Shown piece by piece: positions 1 to 7,077 of a DNA stretch of 32,687 nucleotides (position 1 is the first letter of the stretch; each line of letters starts with the position of its first letter). The stretch is from Alphaproteobacteria bacterium UBA6149 (GTDB taxonomy: Bacteria > Pseudomonadota > Alphaproteobacteria > Rickettsiales > UBA998). The position numbers and the translations under genes were made by a program. The notes under the pieces are model-generated. The model searched no databases and had not been told where the DNA came from. It was given only the letters and a program-made list of their open reading frames with translations. The stretch covers positions 42,200-74,886 of the forward strand of contig DIUV01000030.1 in the NCBI GenBank assembly GCA_002423155.1. Reading direction: 5' to 3'.

Positions 1-9
1 AAAGTTTTA

Positions 10-201
10 TTGGACAGTAGTGCGCGCAAGGCGGGGATGACGACGGAGAGTTGTTTTAATACAGATAGATATACAATATAAACCTTTTTAATTTTAATTG
101 GACAGTAGTGCGCACAAGGCGGGGATGACGATGGATAGTGCTGATTATATAAATAAATTTAATTGGACAGCAGTGCACGCAAGGCTGGGATGACAACGGA
201 T
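10..201. repeat. three degenerate copies of a GC-rich repeat unit
   Basis: Three related units of about 40 bp begin at 10, 98 and 163, each starting TTGGACAG and running into a core close to AAGGCGGGGATGACGA, then a GGAGAG/GGATA-type end. They are separated by 20-50 bp of AT-rich sequence. The core matches the right arm of the large palindromes elsewhere in the window (for example GGCGGGGATGACAACCGA at 28258-28275). I read them as half elements or decayed fragments of that family. No gene is visible in 1-213. Confidence 0.7.
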
Positions 202-213
202 ATGTTTTATTAA

Positions 214-723
214 TTATTGAATATTACCCAAGAAGTCAATTTTACCAACATCTACGCCATTATGACGCAAAATTGCATAAGTTGTGGTTATATGAAAATA
301 AAAATTTGGCACCACAAACTGCAATAAATAATCCTGACCTGTGAATTTTAGCTCATTACCACCCGCGGTTAGTTGAATATTACGCGCCTCGCTGCCATCT
401 ATTTTTGCGGCAGGAATGGTTTTTAGAAATTCAATAATTTTAGCAATCCGCGCCTGCAACTCAGGAAAAGAGGTTTCGGTGTCTGGAAAACTAGGAATTT
501 CGCTTTCAGAAAGTCTTGCCGCGCCGCCTTTTACAATATCTGTAGCAATTTGCACTTGCCGAGATAAGGGGAACATATCAGGAGCAAGACGAGCATTTAG
601 CAATATGGAAGCATCAAATTTTTTGTTCTCAGCAAAGGCAATGGCTTTGTCTAAAATGGCGGATAAATTGGTTAATCCGTGAATAAAAGTTGGTATAGAA
701 GCTTGATACATAGAGATGGTCAT
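214..723 (-). CDS. DUF1993 domain-containing protein
   Basis: This is a 169-residue soluble protein that reads end to end like the DUF1993 family (start SMYQASIPTFIHGLTNLSAI, then LLNARLAPDMFPLSRQVQIA, and a C-terminal NFYFHITTTYAILRHNGV). Family members are small helical bundles of DinB/YfiT-like fold, and their biochemical role is not established. The length is normal for the family. It is transcribed divergently from an ArsR-type regulator with 119 bp between the two starts, a pairing that suggests the regulator controls it. The Shine-Dalgarno sequence is weak. Family assignment is secure; function is unknown. Confidence 0.88.
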   Translation of the reverse strand: MTISMYQASIPTFIHGLTNLSAILDKAIAFAENKKFDASILLNARLAPDMFPLSRQVQIATDIVKGGAARLSESEIPSFPDTETSFPELQARIAKIIEFLKTIPAAKIDGSEARNIQLTAGGNELKFTGQDYLLQFVVPNFYFHITTTYAILRHNGVDVGKIDFLGNIQ

Positions 724-776
724 AATATATGCTTTCTTGTTGGTGGATAAATTAACTTTTATGTGGTAGTCTTTTT

Positions 777-811
777 ATTGCATAGTGCAATAGTTCGGAA
801 AAATAGAACTA
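777..811. promoter_or_regulatory. two adjacent inverted repeats, candidate ArsR-family operator
   Basis: The 119-bp divergent gap holds a perfect palindrome ATTGCATAGTGCAAT (777-791) followed directly by TAGTTC-N9-GAACTA (791-811). Both lie just upstream of the regulator start at 843. Dyads of this size fit a dimeric winged-helix repressor that controls both genes, but binding is inferred from position only. Confidence 0.45.
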
Positions 812-842
812 ATTGGAAAATTGTCAAGTGAGAAAATAAATA

Positions 843-1184
843 ATGCGGCAACTTCAGCATCCAGAAATAAAAGATGTAACGGTAGAAGGGATTTTATACG
901 CTTTTTCTGATCCTATTCGGGTGCAGATTTTTATGGAGTTAGCTGGTTCAGAATCAGCGAAAAGTTGTGCTACTTTTGCGAATATAACTAATTCTCCCTT
1001 AGCGAAATCGACCTTATCACAACATTTTCGGATATTGCGTGAGGCAGGGCTTATTTTTAGTGAGCGGAAAGGGGTGGAGCTACAAAATCGCACTCGTTGC
1101 GCGGAATTACGAGAAAATTTTGGGGAGATGCTGCAAGCGATTGCTAAGGCCTATAAAATGCAGCAGGAAAATCATAAACGATAA
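843..1184 (+). CDS. ArsR-family winged-helix transcriptional regulator
   Basis: This is a 113-residue helix-turn-helix protein. It has an N-terminal helix with the DPIRVQIFMEL motif typical of ArsR proteins, a recognition helix around residues 55-71 (KSTLSQHFRILREAGLI) and a wing at SERKGVE. It has two isolated cysteines, in KSCATF and RCAEL; related regulators carry cysteines in similar places, so thiol or metal sensing is possible but not shown. It lacks the classic ELCVCDL metal site of ArsR/SmtB. It is divergent from the DUF1993 gene, and its 3' end overlaps the convergent DUF1294 gene by 13 bp. No clear Shine-Dalgarno sequence precedes the ATG. Confidence 0.85.
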   Translation: MRQLQHPEIKDVTVEGILYAFSDPIRVQIFMELAGSESAKSCATFANITNSPLAKSTLSQHFRILREAGLIFSERKGVELQNRTRCAELRENFGEMLQAIAKAYKMQQENHKR

Positions 1185-1441
1185 ACTAACCAGCCAATTT
1201 GGAAAAATACTACAATCCAGAATTTGCTTTGGAAACTGGCTTTGTTAAGTTTGTGGCGAAAATAAAATTGTGCCGCCAAGGATGCCACGCTGCCCCCCAC
1301 CAAAGCAAGAAATAATAATCCCAACTCTGAAATACGCCAAGCCCTTTTACGCGCCTGTTTTTTATCCCAACCATAGATAACAAAAGTAACTATGTTGATA
1401 AATAACAAATAGTACCAGATTATTTGGCTGCTCAGGTGCAT
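1172..1441 (-). CDS. DUF1294 small membrane protein
   Basis: This 89-residue protein has an N-terminal membrane segment (about 7-25), the motif YGWDKKQARKRAWRISE, a hydrophobic stretch LGLLFLALVGGSVASLAAQ, then RHKLNKASFQSKFW and a final membrane segment. This is the full pattern of DUF1294 (YDKxxAxxxxWRIPE ... RHKTxKxxF). Function of the family is unknown. Its tail overlaps the convergent regulator by 13 bp, and dapD lies 18 bp downstream on the same strand, so it could be cotranscribed with neither or read into dapD's terminator region. Confidence 0.85.
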   Translation of the reverse strand: MHLSSQIIWYYLLFINIVTFVIYGWDKKQARKRAWRISELGLLFLALVGGSVASLAAQFYFRHKLNKASFQSKFWIVVFFQIGWLVYRL

Positions 1442-1459
1442 TTTTCTACGCTGTAAATA

Positions 1460-2302
1460 TTATTCTGCGCCGCGCAATAAATCATTCACGCTAGTTTTAG
1501 AACGTGTCCGCTCATCCACGCGTTTAATAATTACCGCACAATAAAGTGATGGTTTGCCCATATCATTGGCAGGCAAACTACCAGGAACTACCACCGAGTA
1601 AGCAGGGATTCTGCCTGTAAAAATTTCGCCTGTATGACGATCAACAATTTTGGTGGATGCGCCAATAAATACGCCCATGGAAATAACCGAGCCTTCTTCA
1701 ACAATCACCCCTTCGGCGATTTCTGAACGCGCACCAATAAAACAATTATCTTCAATAATAACTGGGTTAGCTTGTAGTGGCTCTAAAACTCCGCCAATGC
1801 CAGTGCCGCCGGAAATATGGCAGCGTTTGCCAATTTGTGCGCAGCTGCCTACGGTTGCCCAAGTATCAATCATCGTACCTTCATCTACGAACGCACCGAG
1901 ATTTACGAAAGAGGGCATTAAAACCACGTCTTTGGCAATAAATGCACCGCGGCGAACAATAGCACCCGGAACCGCGCGAAAACCTGCACTGCGGAAAGTT
2001 TCATCTTCCCAATTTTCAAATTTAGAAGGTACTTTATCAAACCAGAAGCTTTCTGCGCCAATGTTAGCCGCCCCACCAGCAATGCGCTGCATGGGATTTA
2101 AACGGAAACTTAGCAAAATAGCCTGTTTAAGCCACTGATTTACAATCCATTTCCCATCAATTTTCTCACAAACTCTTAAAGAGCCATTATCTAAGCCAGC
2201 AATTACATAATTAACTGCCTCGCGAATTTCACCTTTGGTGCTGGTGGATATGCTATCGCGTTGTTCCCAAGCGTTTATGATAATGTTTTGGTGATTATTC
2301 AT
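1460..2302 (-). CDS. dapD: 2,3,4,5-tetrahydropyridine-2,6-dicarboxylate N-succinyltransferase
   Basis: DapD transfers succinyl from succinyl-CoA to tetrahydrodipicolinate in the succinylase branch of lysine and meso-diaminopimelate synthesis (cytoplasm, trimer). The 280 residues match the usual length of about 275. The N-terminal helical domain ends near RLNPMQRIAGG. It is followed by a left-handed beta-helix of hexapeptide repeats (GAFVDEGTMIDTWATVGSCAQIG, HISGGTGIGGVLEPLQ, IIEDNCFIGARSEIAEGVIV, GSVISMGVFIGAS) and the closing GRIPAYSVVVPGSLP. An AAAGGA Shine-Dalgarno precedes the ATG. The tRNA-Pro gene lies 45 bp upstream on the same strand. Confidence 0.97.
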   Translation of the reverse strand: MNNHQNIIINAWEQRDSISTSTKGEIREAVNYVIAGLDNGSLRVCEKIDGKWIVNQWLKQAILLSFRLNPMQRIAGGAANIGAESFWFDKVPSKFENWEDETFRSAGFRAVPGAIVRRGAFIAKDVVLMPSFVNLGAFVDEGTMIDTWATVGSCAQIGKRCHISGGTGIGGVLEPLQANPVIIEDNCFIGARSEIAEGVIVEEGSVISMGVFIGASTKIVDRHTGEIFTGRIPAYSVVVPGSLPANDMGKPSLYCAVIIKRVDERTRSKTSVNDLLRGAE

Positions 2303-2347
2303 GTGCGTCCTTTTGTATAATAAGGAAAAATATAATAAGGAGAAAGA

Positions 2348-2424
2348 TGGTCGGGGCGGAGGGATTCGAACCCCCGACCCCCTGGTCCCAAACCAGGTGC
2401 GCTACCGGCCTGCGCTACGCCCCG
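2348..2424 (-). tRNA. tRNA-Pro (UGG)
   Basis: Read on the minus strand, it has a seven-pair acceptor stem CGGGGCG/CGCCCCG with discriminator A, an anticodon stem CCTGG/CCAGG around the loop TTTGGGA (anticodon TGG, proline), and a T-arm with GGTTCGAATCC. The 3' CCA is encoded (TGG at 2348-2350). It is 77 nt including CCA. Confidence 0.95.
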
Positions 2425-2688
2425 ACGAAAAATATTCTAAATAATACTACAACAAGTAGGAAGGGGTTTTTAGCTTAAGCGATAGATATTTGCAAGCATA
2501 TTAATAAAAAAGTTTTTTCGTCATAAAATCGTAACAGTTTTTTGTTATTTTGAAGTTATTACATAGTGTTTCAGCTTTTAAATAATCTTTTAAATAATTT
2601 GAAACACTATAAGTTTGCGACTGCAAACTCGCCGCTCGTGCGGCGTGTAAAAATAAATATAATAAGATAACCTGAAAGAACAAGGTTT
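2425..2688. other. gene-free stretch between tRNA-Pro and the Gly/Ala-rich gene
   Basis: 264 bp, AT-rich. It should hold the minus-strand promoter for the tRNA and the plus-strand leader of the gene at 2689. Its right part (2563-2645) is copy A of the three-hairpin element. A 60-codon minus-strand reading frame here is not supported as a gene: its upstream half is the translated hairpin element. Confidence 0.6.
2563..2645 (+). repeat. three-hairpin element, copy A
   Basis: There are three consecutive perfect stems. Stem 1 is ATAGTGTTTC (2563-2572) with GAAACACTAT (2601-2610). Stem 2 is AGTTTGC-GACT-GCAAACT (2612-2629). Stem 3 is CGCCGC-TCGT-GCGGCG (2630-2645). Copy B at 31721-31800 has the same stem order and the same GACT and TCGT loops, with compensatory changes in the stems. 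It ends 43 nt before the ATG of the downstream gene. Orientation is given by that gene; the active strand is unknown. Confidence 0.8.
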
Positions 2689-3192
2689 ATGGAAGAAGAT
2701 AACGGAATTAATTGGGGTGGAATTGCACTAGGTGCAGCGGCGATACTCGGCACAACTTTAGTTGCCGCGCCTGCTATGACAGGTATTGCGGGCGTATTAA
2801 CCAGCAATTTTGCTAATGCTGAGTGGGCAGGTACAGCCGCTAAGTGGCTAACTTCTGCTAGTGAAGTGGTTTCAAAATTCTTAGCTGGAGTAGCAGGACA
2901 TATTCCAGGAATGGCAGAGGTTACTCAAGCTAATTTTAGCAATCTTCCTGGCTTGGCTTCAGCAGGAGGCTCCGTAGTTAATGCGGCAACCACAGGATTA
3001 AAAACCGCAGGAAGCTTCTTGGCTAACCATGCTGGCGCAACCGCAGCAATTGCTGGAACAGGCGCAGCCGCAGGAATTATTACTACCAAAGCTCTAACCG
3101 AAGATAATAGCCGCCCAACCTACGGCAAATTCACCGAAGCGGCTAATCAGCGTTACGCTGCGGCGCAAGGTCCTCGTACGCTAAACGCTTAA
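2689..3192 (+). CDS. hypothetical Gly/Ala-rich protein with hydrophobic segments
   Basis: I do not recognise this 167-residue protein. Residues 1-9 are acidic and polar (MEEDNGINW). A glycine/alanine-rich hydrophobic segment follows at about 10-36, then a middle part with AEWAGTAAKWLTSASEVVSKFL and small-residue helices, and a second very small-residue segment around 115-133 (AGATAAIAGTGAAAGIITT). The tail is polar and basic (NQRYAAAQGPRTLNA). It has no signal peptide and no cysteine. The pattern suggests membrane-inserting or helix-packing (glycine-zipper-like) segments. It lies downstream of three-hairpin element A with a weak ribosome site, and its stop overlaps the convergent ntrY-like gene by 4 bp. 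Coding is supported by length and amino-acid balance, not by homology. Confidence 0.6.
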   Translation: MEEDNGINWGGIALGAAAILGTTLVAAPAMTGIAGVLTSNFANAEWAGTAAKWLTSASEVVSKFLAGVAGHIPGMAEVTQANFSNLPGLASAGGSVVNAATTGLKTAGSFLANHAGATAAIAGTGAAAGIITTKALTEDNSRPTYGKFTEAANQRYAAAQGPRTLNA

Positions 3193-5375
3193 TTTTCCAC
3201 CACAAATACTAAAACTGCCTCTGCGCCACCTTCAGGATTATTGCGCAATATCAGGCTACCATTATGATCTTCCATAGTTTTTTTCACGATAGATAGCCCC
3301 AATCCTGTTCCTTTGCTACGGGTAGTCACATAAGGTTCGGTGAGTTTTTCGATTTTATCGGGCGGGAAACCAGTGCCATTATCGCGGATGATAATCGAGA
3401 ATTTGCCTTGCTCGTGCAAGGTAGTGACAATTATTTTACCCAAGGGTAAATCATCAATATTGGGGCGACCTTCTAATGCTTCTGATGCATTTTTTAATAA
3501 ATTAGTCAAAGCCTGCCCAATTTTGCGCTCATCACAATTTAAAATAAAATCTTTTTTGGCGATTGTTAAACTATAAGTAATATTGGGGAAGGCGGTTTGC
3601 GCTGAAAAAACCGCTTTATTTAATATATCTCCAATATTTTCTGGTTTAAACACAGGGTTGGGCATGCGTGCGAAGGAAACGAATTCCTCCACCATATTAC
3701 CAATATCACCTACATGTCGCGTAATCGTATCTAAATAACGCAAGAAATTTGTTTGTTCTTCTGCGTCCGCAGGCAAATATTTTTTACGCAAGCGTTCGGT
3801 AGAAAGCTGAATGGGGGTGAGGGGGTTTTTTATCTCATGAGCAATCCTCCGCGCCACGTCCGACCAGGCGGAACGTCTTTGCGCTTTTACTAGCTCGGAA
3901 ATATCATCGAAAGTAATCACCATCCCCTCAATATTTTCACCCTGCAAAGCGGCAGTTATGCGCACATGCAAAGTTAGGGTATTGTTATTTTTCACTAAAG
4001 TAATATTTTCCTGATGGGCATTATTGGGTTGTTGCAATGCTTTTGCCAATAAATCATTGATTTGTGGCACAATATCCGTAACATTTTTACCAACAATCGA
4101 AACATCATCGCCCAAATGCAATAAATTAGCCGCGGAACGATTAAATAAACTTATCAAACATTCATAATCCACCGCGATTACCCCAGCAGATGCACCTTCT
4201 AACACGGCCTCCATAAAACGCCGTCTGGTGTCAATCAGGCGGTTTGCTTGGGTGATGTCGGTACGCTGCGCTTGTAGTTGCTCGGTCATGCGGTTGAAAT
4301 GTTTGATTAAAGTAGATATTTCATTGTCATTATCACCAGCATCGACCCGAATAGAAAAATCCCCTGCGCGGACTCGTTCCGTCGCCCGTATCATGCGTGA
4401 AAGCGGCACCACCATGCGTGAGGCAAAAGACATCCCTGCCCACACCACCGCCAATAGTAACAATAAAGTAACCAGCAAAAAGGCAGCAGAAAATTGCAAC
4501 CGTAAAGAAGACATTTGCGCACGCAAACGCTGATATTCGCTCACCGCTCCATTAGTCTGATTTACGTGCTCTAATACATTACTATCCACTAAGCGGCTGA
4601 TATAAAGATAGGTTTCAGTCTGCGCATCTAATAATATCAGGGCTATTACCTTATCTGGTCGATCAATAATAACCGTTTCACCTTGTTTTGCGCGAGTTAT
4701 TTTGTCACGCGGAATTCCTTCAAATCCGAAGGTAAAACTTAAGTGCGAACGCGCCACCACCCGTTCTTTTTGAATAACTACCGCCTCGGCCAAAGAGCGT
4801 AATGCGGTTTGACTATTAACAATATTTTCAAATAACATGGGGTTAACATAAGTTTGCGGCAAGGCATCCTTTAAATCACTCGCCATAGCAATTGCATCCG
4901 AGCGAATGGTTTCGTTATGTTCTTTCAAATAAGATTGCGCCACCACCAAAGATTCTTCTAAGGCAGTGCTAACATGAGCATTAAACCATGATTGAATGCC
5001 ATAATTAAAATAAATCGCCGCAAAAACAGAAATTATCAAGGTGGGTAAAATAGTGGCTAAGGAAAATATAATCACCACTTGGGTTTGCAGGCGTGAACCA
5101 GCTGAGCCTTGTTTAAACGCCGTCCACAAACGAAAAGCACGGCGCAACACCACCACAGCTAGCAATAATAACAACGTTAAATTAACTAATGTAATAGTCA
5201 AAACCATCTCTGGCTTAGGCCCAAGCAGAGTTTTGCTATGCGCGATTATCACATAGCTGACAATTCCAGAAATAACCGAACTAATCGCCAGAATTATCGA
5301 CAAATAACGCGCTAACTTTACACGGCGAGACCAAGCGGGGAGGCGTCGATAAAAAGGCAGATTATGGCTCATCAA
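3189..5375 (-). CDS. NtrY-like membrane sensor histidine kinase
   Basis: 728 residues. There are three N-terminal membrane segments (about 24-46, 57-80, 99-121), a periplasmic sensor region of about 170 residues and a fourth membrane segment (293-316). These are followed by HAMP (about 314-370), PAS (about 385-490), a HisKA dimerisation helix with the phosphoacceptor His513 in IAHEIKNPLTP, and a GHKL ATPase domain with N629 (LLKNASEAL), DNGTGFP (665-671) and GTGLGLSIVKK. This is the NtrY architecture; NtrY/NtrX systems act in nitrogen and redox or envelope responses in alphaproteobacteria. No ntrX-type regulator is present in the window. The start overlaps the corC-like stop by 4 bp (ATGA), so the two are translationally coupled in an operon led by ybeY. 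Confidence 0.92.
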   Translation of the reverse strand: MMSHNLPFYRRLPAWSRRVKLARYLSIILAISSVISGIVSYVIIAHSKTLLGPKPEMVLTITLVNLTLLLLLAVVVLRRAFRLWTAFKQGSAGSRLQTQVVIIFSLATILPTLIISVFAAIYFNYGIQSWFNAHVSTALEESLVVAQSYLKEHNETIRSDAIAMASDLKDALPQTYVNPMLFENIVNSQTALRSLAEAVVIQKERVVARSHLSFTFGFEGIPRDKITRAKQGETVIIDRPDKVIALILLDAQTETYLYISRLVDSNVLEHVNQTNGAVSEYQRLRAQMSSLRLQFSAAFLLVTLLLLLAVVWAGMSFASRMVVPLSRMIRATERVRAGDFSIRVDAGDNDNEISTLIKHFNRMTEQLQAQRTDITQANRLIDTRRRFMEAVLEGASAGVIAVDYECLISLFNRSAANLLHLGDDVSIVGKNVTDIVPQINDLLAKALQQPNNAHQENITLVKNNNTLTLHVRITAALQGENIEGMVITFDDISELVKAQRRSAWSDVARRIAHEIKNPLTPIQLSTERLRKKYLPADAEEQTNFLRYLDTITRHVGDIGNMVEEFVSFARMPNPVFKPENIGDILNKAVFSAQTAFPNITYSLTIAKKDFILNCDERKIGQALTNLLKNASEALEGRPNIDDLPLGKIIVTTLHEQGKFSIIIRDNGTGFPPDKIEKLTEPYVTTRSKGTGLGLSIVKKTMEDHNGSLILRNNPEGGAEAVLVFVVEN

Positions 5376-6247
5376 TCATTCGCCTCAACAATTTGCGGCA
5401 AGACAATGCGGATTTTGCGGATTCTTCGCGGATCTGCTTCTAAAACTTCCAAACGGGCGACGCCGTCAACATCGACTACTTCTCCGCGTGCTGGCACTCT
5501 GCCTAGGCGTAAGAACATTAATCCGCCAATTGTATCTACTTCTACTTCTTCATTTTCGAGAATTAGTTTTATATGCAGTGCGTCTTCCAATTCATCTAGG
5601 CGCAAACGTGCATCTGCTTCATAAACCAGATAAGAAACGCGTTTTAGGGATTGGATAACGTCATATTCATCATGTTCATCTTGGATTTCGCCGACGATTT
5701 CTTCGAATAAATCTTCTAAGGTGACTAGTCCGTCTGTGCCGCCATATTCATCCACCACTATTGCCATGTGGTCACCTGAGACGCGCATTTGTACCAGTAA
5801 ATCAATCATCCGCATGGACGGGGCGACGAACATTACTTTGCGCAATACGGCGTCTAAGTCAAAAACTTCATCTCCAGCTATAGCCGGGACTAAGTCTTTC
5901 AGGTGAATGAAACCTTTTAGTTTATCCAGATTTTCGTCATAAACGGGCATCCGCGTATGCCGTTGCTCCATAAATATTTTCTTTAATTCACTGAGCGTTA
6001 CATCATATTCCACTGCGATAATTTCTGTGCGTGGTATCATCACATCATGCACGGTCAACTCGCCGATATGCAGCATATTGCGGAGCATGTCTTTTTCTTC
6101 CAAAGAAAAAACTTTGCCCGATTCTTCATGCTCTTCCAAAACTTCTTCTAATGCTTCTTGCAGTGACCCTTCTGGGGCGCCCAGTCCTAATACTCCTCGT
6201 GCCCAACTGATAAAAGAAGGTTTTTTACTATGATTTTCTTCTGACAC
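5372..6247 (-). CDS. CorC/HlyC-type CBS-domain protein (hemolysin family)
   Basis: 291 residues, no membrane segments. A polar N-terminal region is followed by two CBS domains (about 66-125 and 130-190, opening with TVHDVMIPRTEI). The linker VDEYGGTDGLVTLEDLFEE is a family hallmark, and a C-terminal CorC_HlyC transporter-associated domain spans about 205-285. Family members were named after cobalt/magnesium efflux (CorC) and hemolysin TlyC; the cytosolic CBS form, lacking the DUF21 membrane domain as here, has an uncertain role. Position between ybeY and the ntrY-like gene is typical of alphaproteobacteria. It starts 25 bp after ybeY and overlaps ntrY by 4 bp. Confidence 0.93.
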   Translation of the reverse strand: MSEENHSKKPSFISWARGVLGLGAPEGSLQEALEEVLEEHEESGKVFSLEEKDMLRNMLHIGELTVHDVMIPRTEIIAVEYDVTLSELKKIFMEQRHTRMPVYDENLDKLKGFIHLKDLVPAIAGDEVFDLDAVLRKVMFVAPSMRMIDLLVQMRVSGDHMAIVVDEYGGTDGLVTLEDLFEEIVGEIQDEHDEYDVIQSLKRVSYLVYEADARLRLDELEDALHIKLILENEEVEVDTIGGLMFLRLGRVPARGEVVDVDGVARLEVLEADPRRIRKIRIVLPQIVEAND

Positions 6248-6272
6248 TAGATAATTTCCTTAAATAATTTAT

Positions 6273-6731
6273 TCATAGCGCCATCTCTTCATAGGGATTT
6301 TTTATTCCCATATTGGCTAATATACTAATTTCTTTCGCTTCCATAATTTGGGCGTCTGCGTCCTCTTCATGGTCATAACCAAGCAGATGCAACATACCAT
6401 GAATTAACATGTGTATAAAGTGCGATTTTAAATCTTTATTTTGTTCAATCGCTTCGCGTTCTAAAGTATCTAGGCTGATTATAATATCACCCAACATGCT
6501 TTCTTCATCCGCAGGAAAAGATAACACATTGGTGGGCTTATCCTTGCCACGAAATTGGTGATTTAATTTTTTTATATGTGCATCATCAGTTAATACGCAG
6601 GCTATTTCTATATCTGGGCTGGGTGATAACTCGCTGATAATCTGCACTGCTAAGCCCTCTGCCTCAGGCAAGATTATGTCCCAATGGGGGTATTCTTTGA
6701 TTATATTTATATTTTCGTTTTCCATAGACAT
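6273..6731 (-). CDS. ybeY: endoribonuclease / rRNA maturation factor YbeY
   Basis: YbeY is a zinc-dependent single-strand endoribonuclease involved in 16S rRNA 3'-end maturation and 70S ribosome quality control. The 152-residue protein carries the metal-binding signature HMLIHGMLHLLGYDHEEDA (His111, His115, His121) and the upstream FRGKDKPTNVLSFPADE motif. Length is normal. A second ATG two codons in is an alternative start. It is first in the ybeY-corC-ntrY operon. The commonly adjacent phoH is not here; upstream is a 346-bp gap with a palindromic repeat and then a divergent gene. Confidence 0.95.
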   Translation of the reverse strand: MSMENENINIIKEYPHWDIILPEAEGLAVQIISELSPSPDIEIACVLTDDAHIKKLNHQFRGKDKPTNVLSFPADEESMLGDIIISLDTLEREAIEQNKDLKSHFIHMLIHGMLHLLGYDHEEDADAQIMEAKEISILANMGIKNPYEEMAL

Positions 6732-7077
6732 CTTATAATCTTTTTAGAAAGTTTTTTATAGATGAAATTTTAATATCATCTTTGATTAATAATATGCTAT
6801 GAATCGTTAAACTTTTATAAGAAACCATACAATACATTATAGCGCTAACATCACATTGAATAAAAATGATTTTATTGAACGAATCTATCCATCGTCATGC
6901 CGCCGTAGGGCGGTATCCATGCCAATACATTGGTTTTACAGCTAATTGATAGACATGGATACCGCCCTTCGGCGGTATGACGATGGATAGTACTCTCATA
7001 TAATTTCTGTTATATAATATTAAAATGCTGTTATTAACTGTTCTGTAATGTAGTGTAAAAAACCATCAGGCACCTAG
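6732..7077. other. divergent intergenic region with a palindromic repeat
   Basis: 346 bp between the ybeY start and the RNB-type gene start, so it must contain promoters for both directions. The centre is the inverted repeat at 6885-6990. The flanks are AT-rich with no obvious CtrA box. Outer sequences (about 6830-6884 and 6991-7060) weakly resemble the outer arms of the 28.1-kb palindrome, which suggests a decayed larger element. Confidence 0.5.
6885..6990. repeat. palindromic repeat (family 2), 6.9-kb copy
   Basis: The left arm (6885-6922) and right arm (6954-6990) are inverted copies joined by about 31 bp: CTATCCATCGTCAT at the outer left pairs with ATGACGATGGATAG at the outer right. Each arm also has its own small hairpin: CCGCC-GTAG-GGCGG on the left and ACCGCC-CTTC-GGCGGT on the right. 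Confidence 0.88.

Noticed and set aside
10..201. possible CRISPR array
   Set aside because: Only three units, they are degenerate, spacing differs (88 and 65 bp), and the core matches palindromic repeats elsewhere. No cas genes.
1650..2138. 162-codon plus-strand reading frame opposite dapD
   Set aside because: Lies wholly inside dapD on the other strand, with composition of a shadow frame (many Pro/Ser/Thr).
2501..2683. 60-codon minus-strand reading frame
   Set aside because: Half of it is the translated three-hairpin element, and there is no ribosome site or family match.
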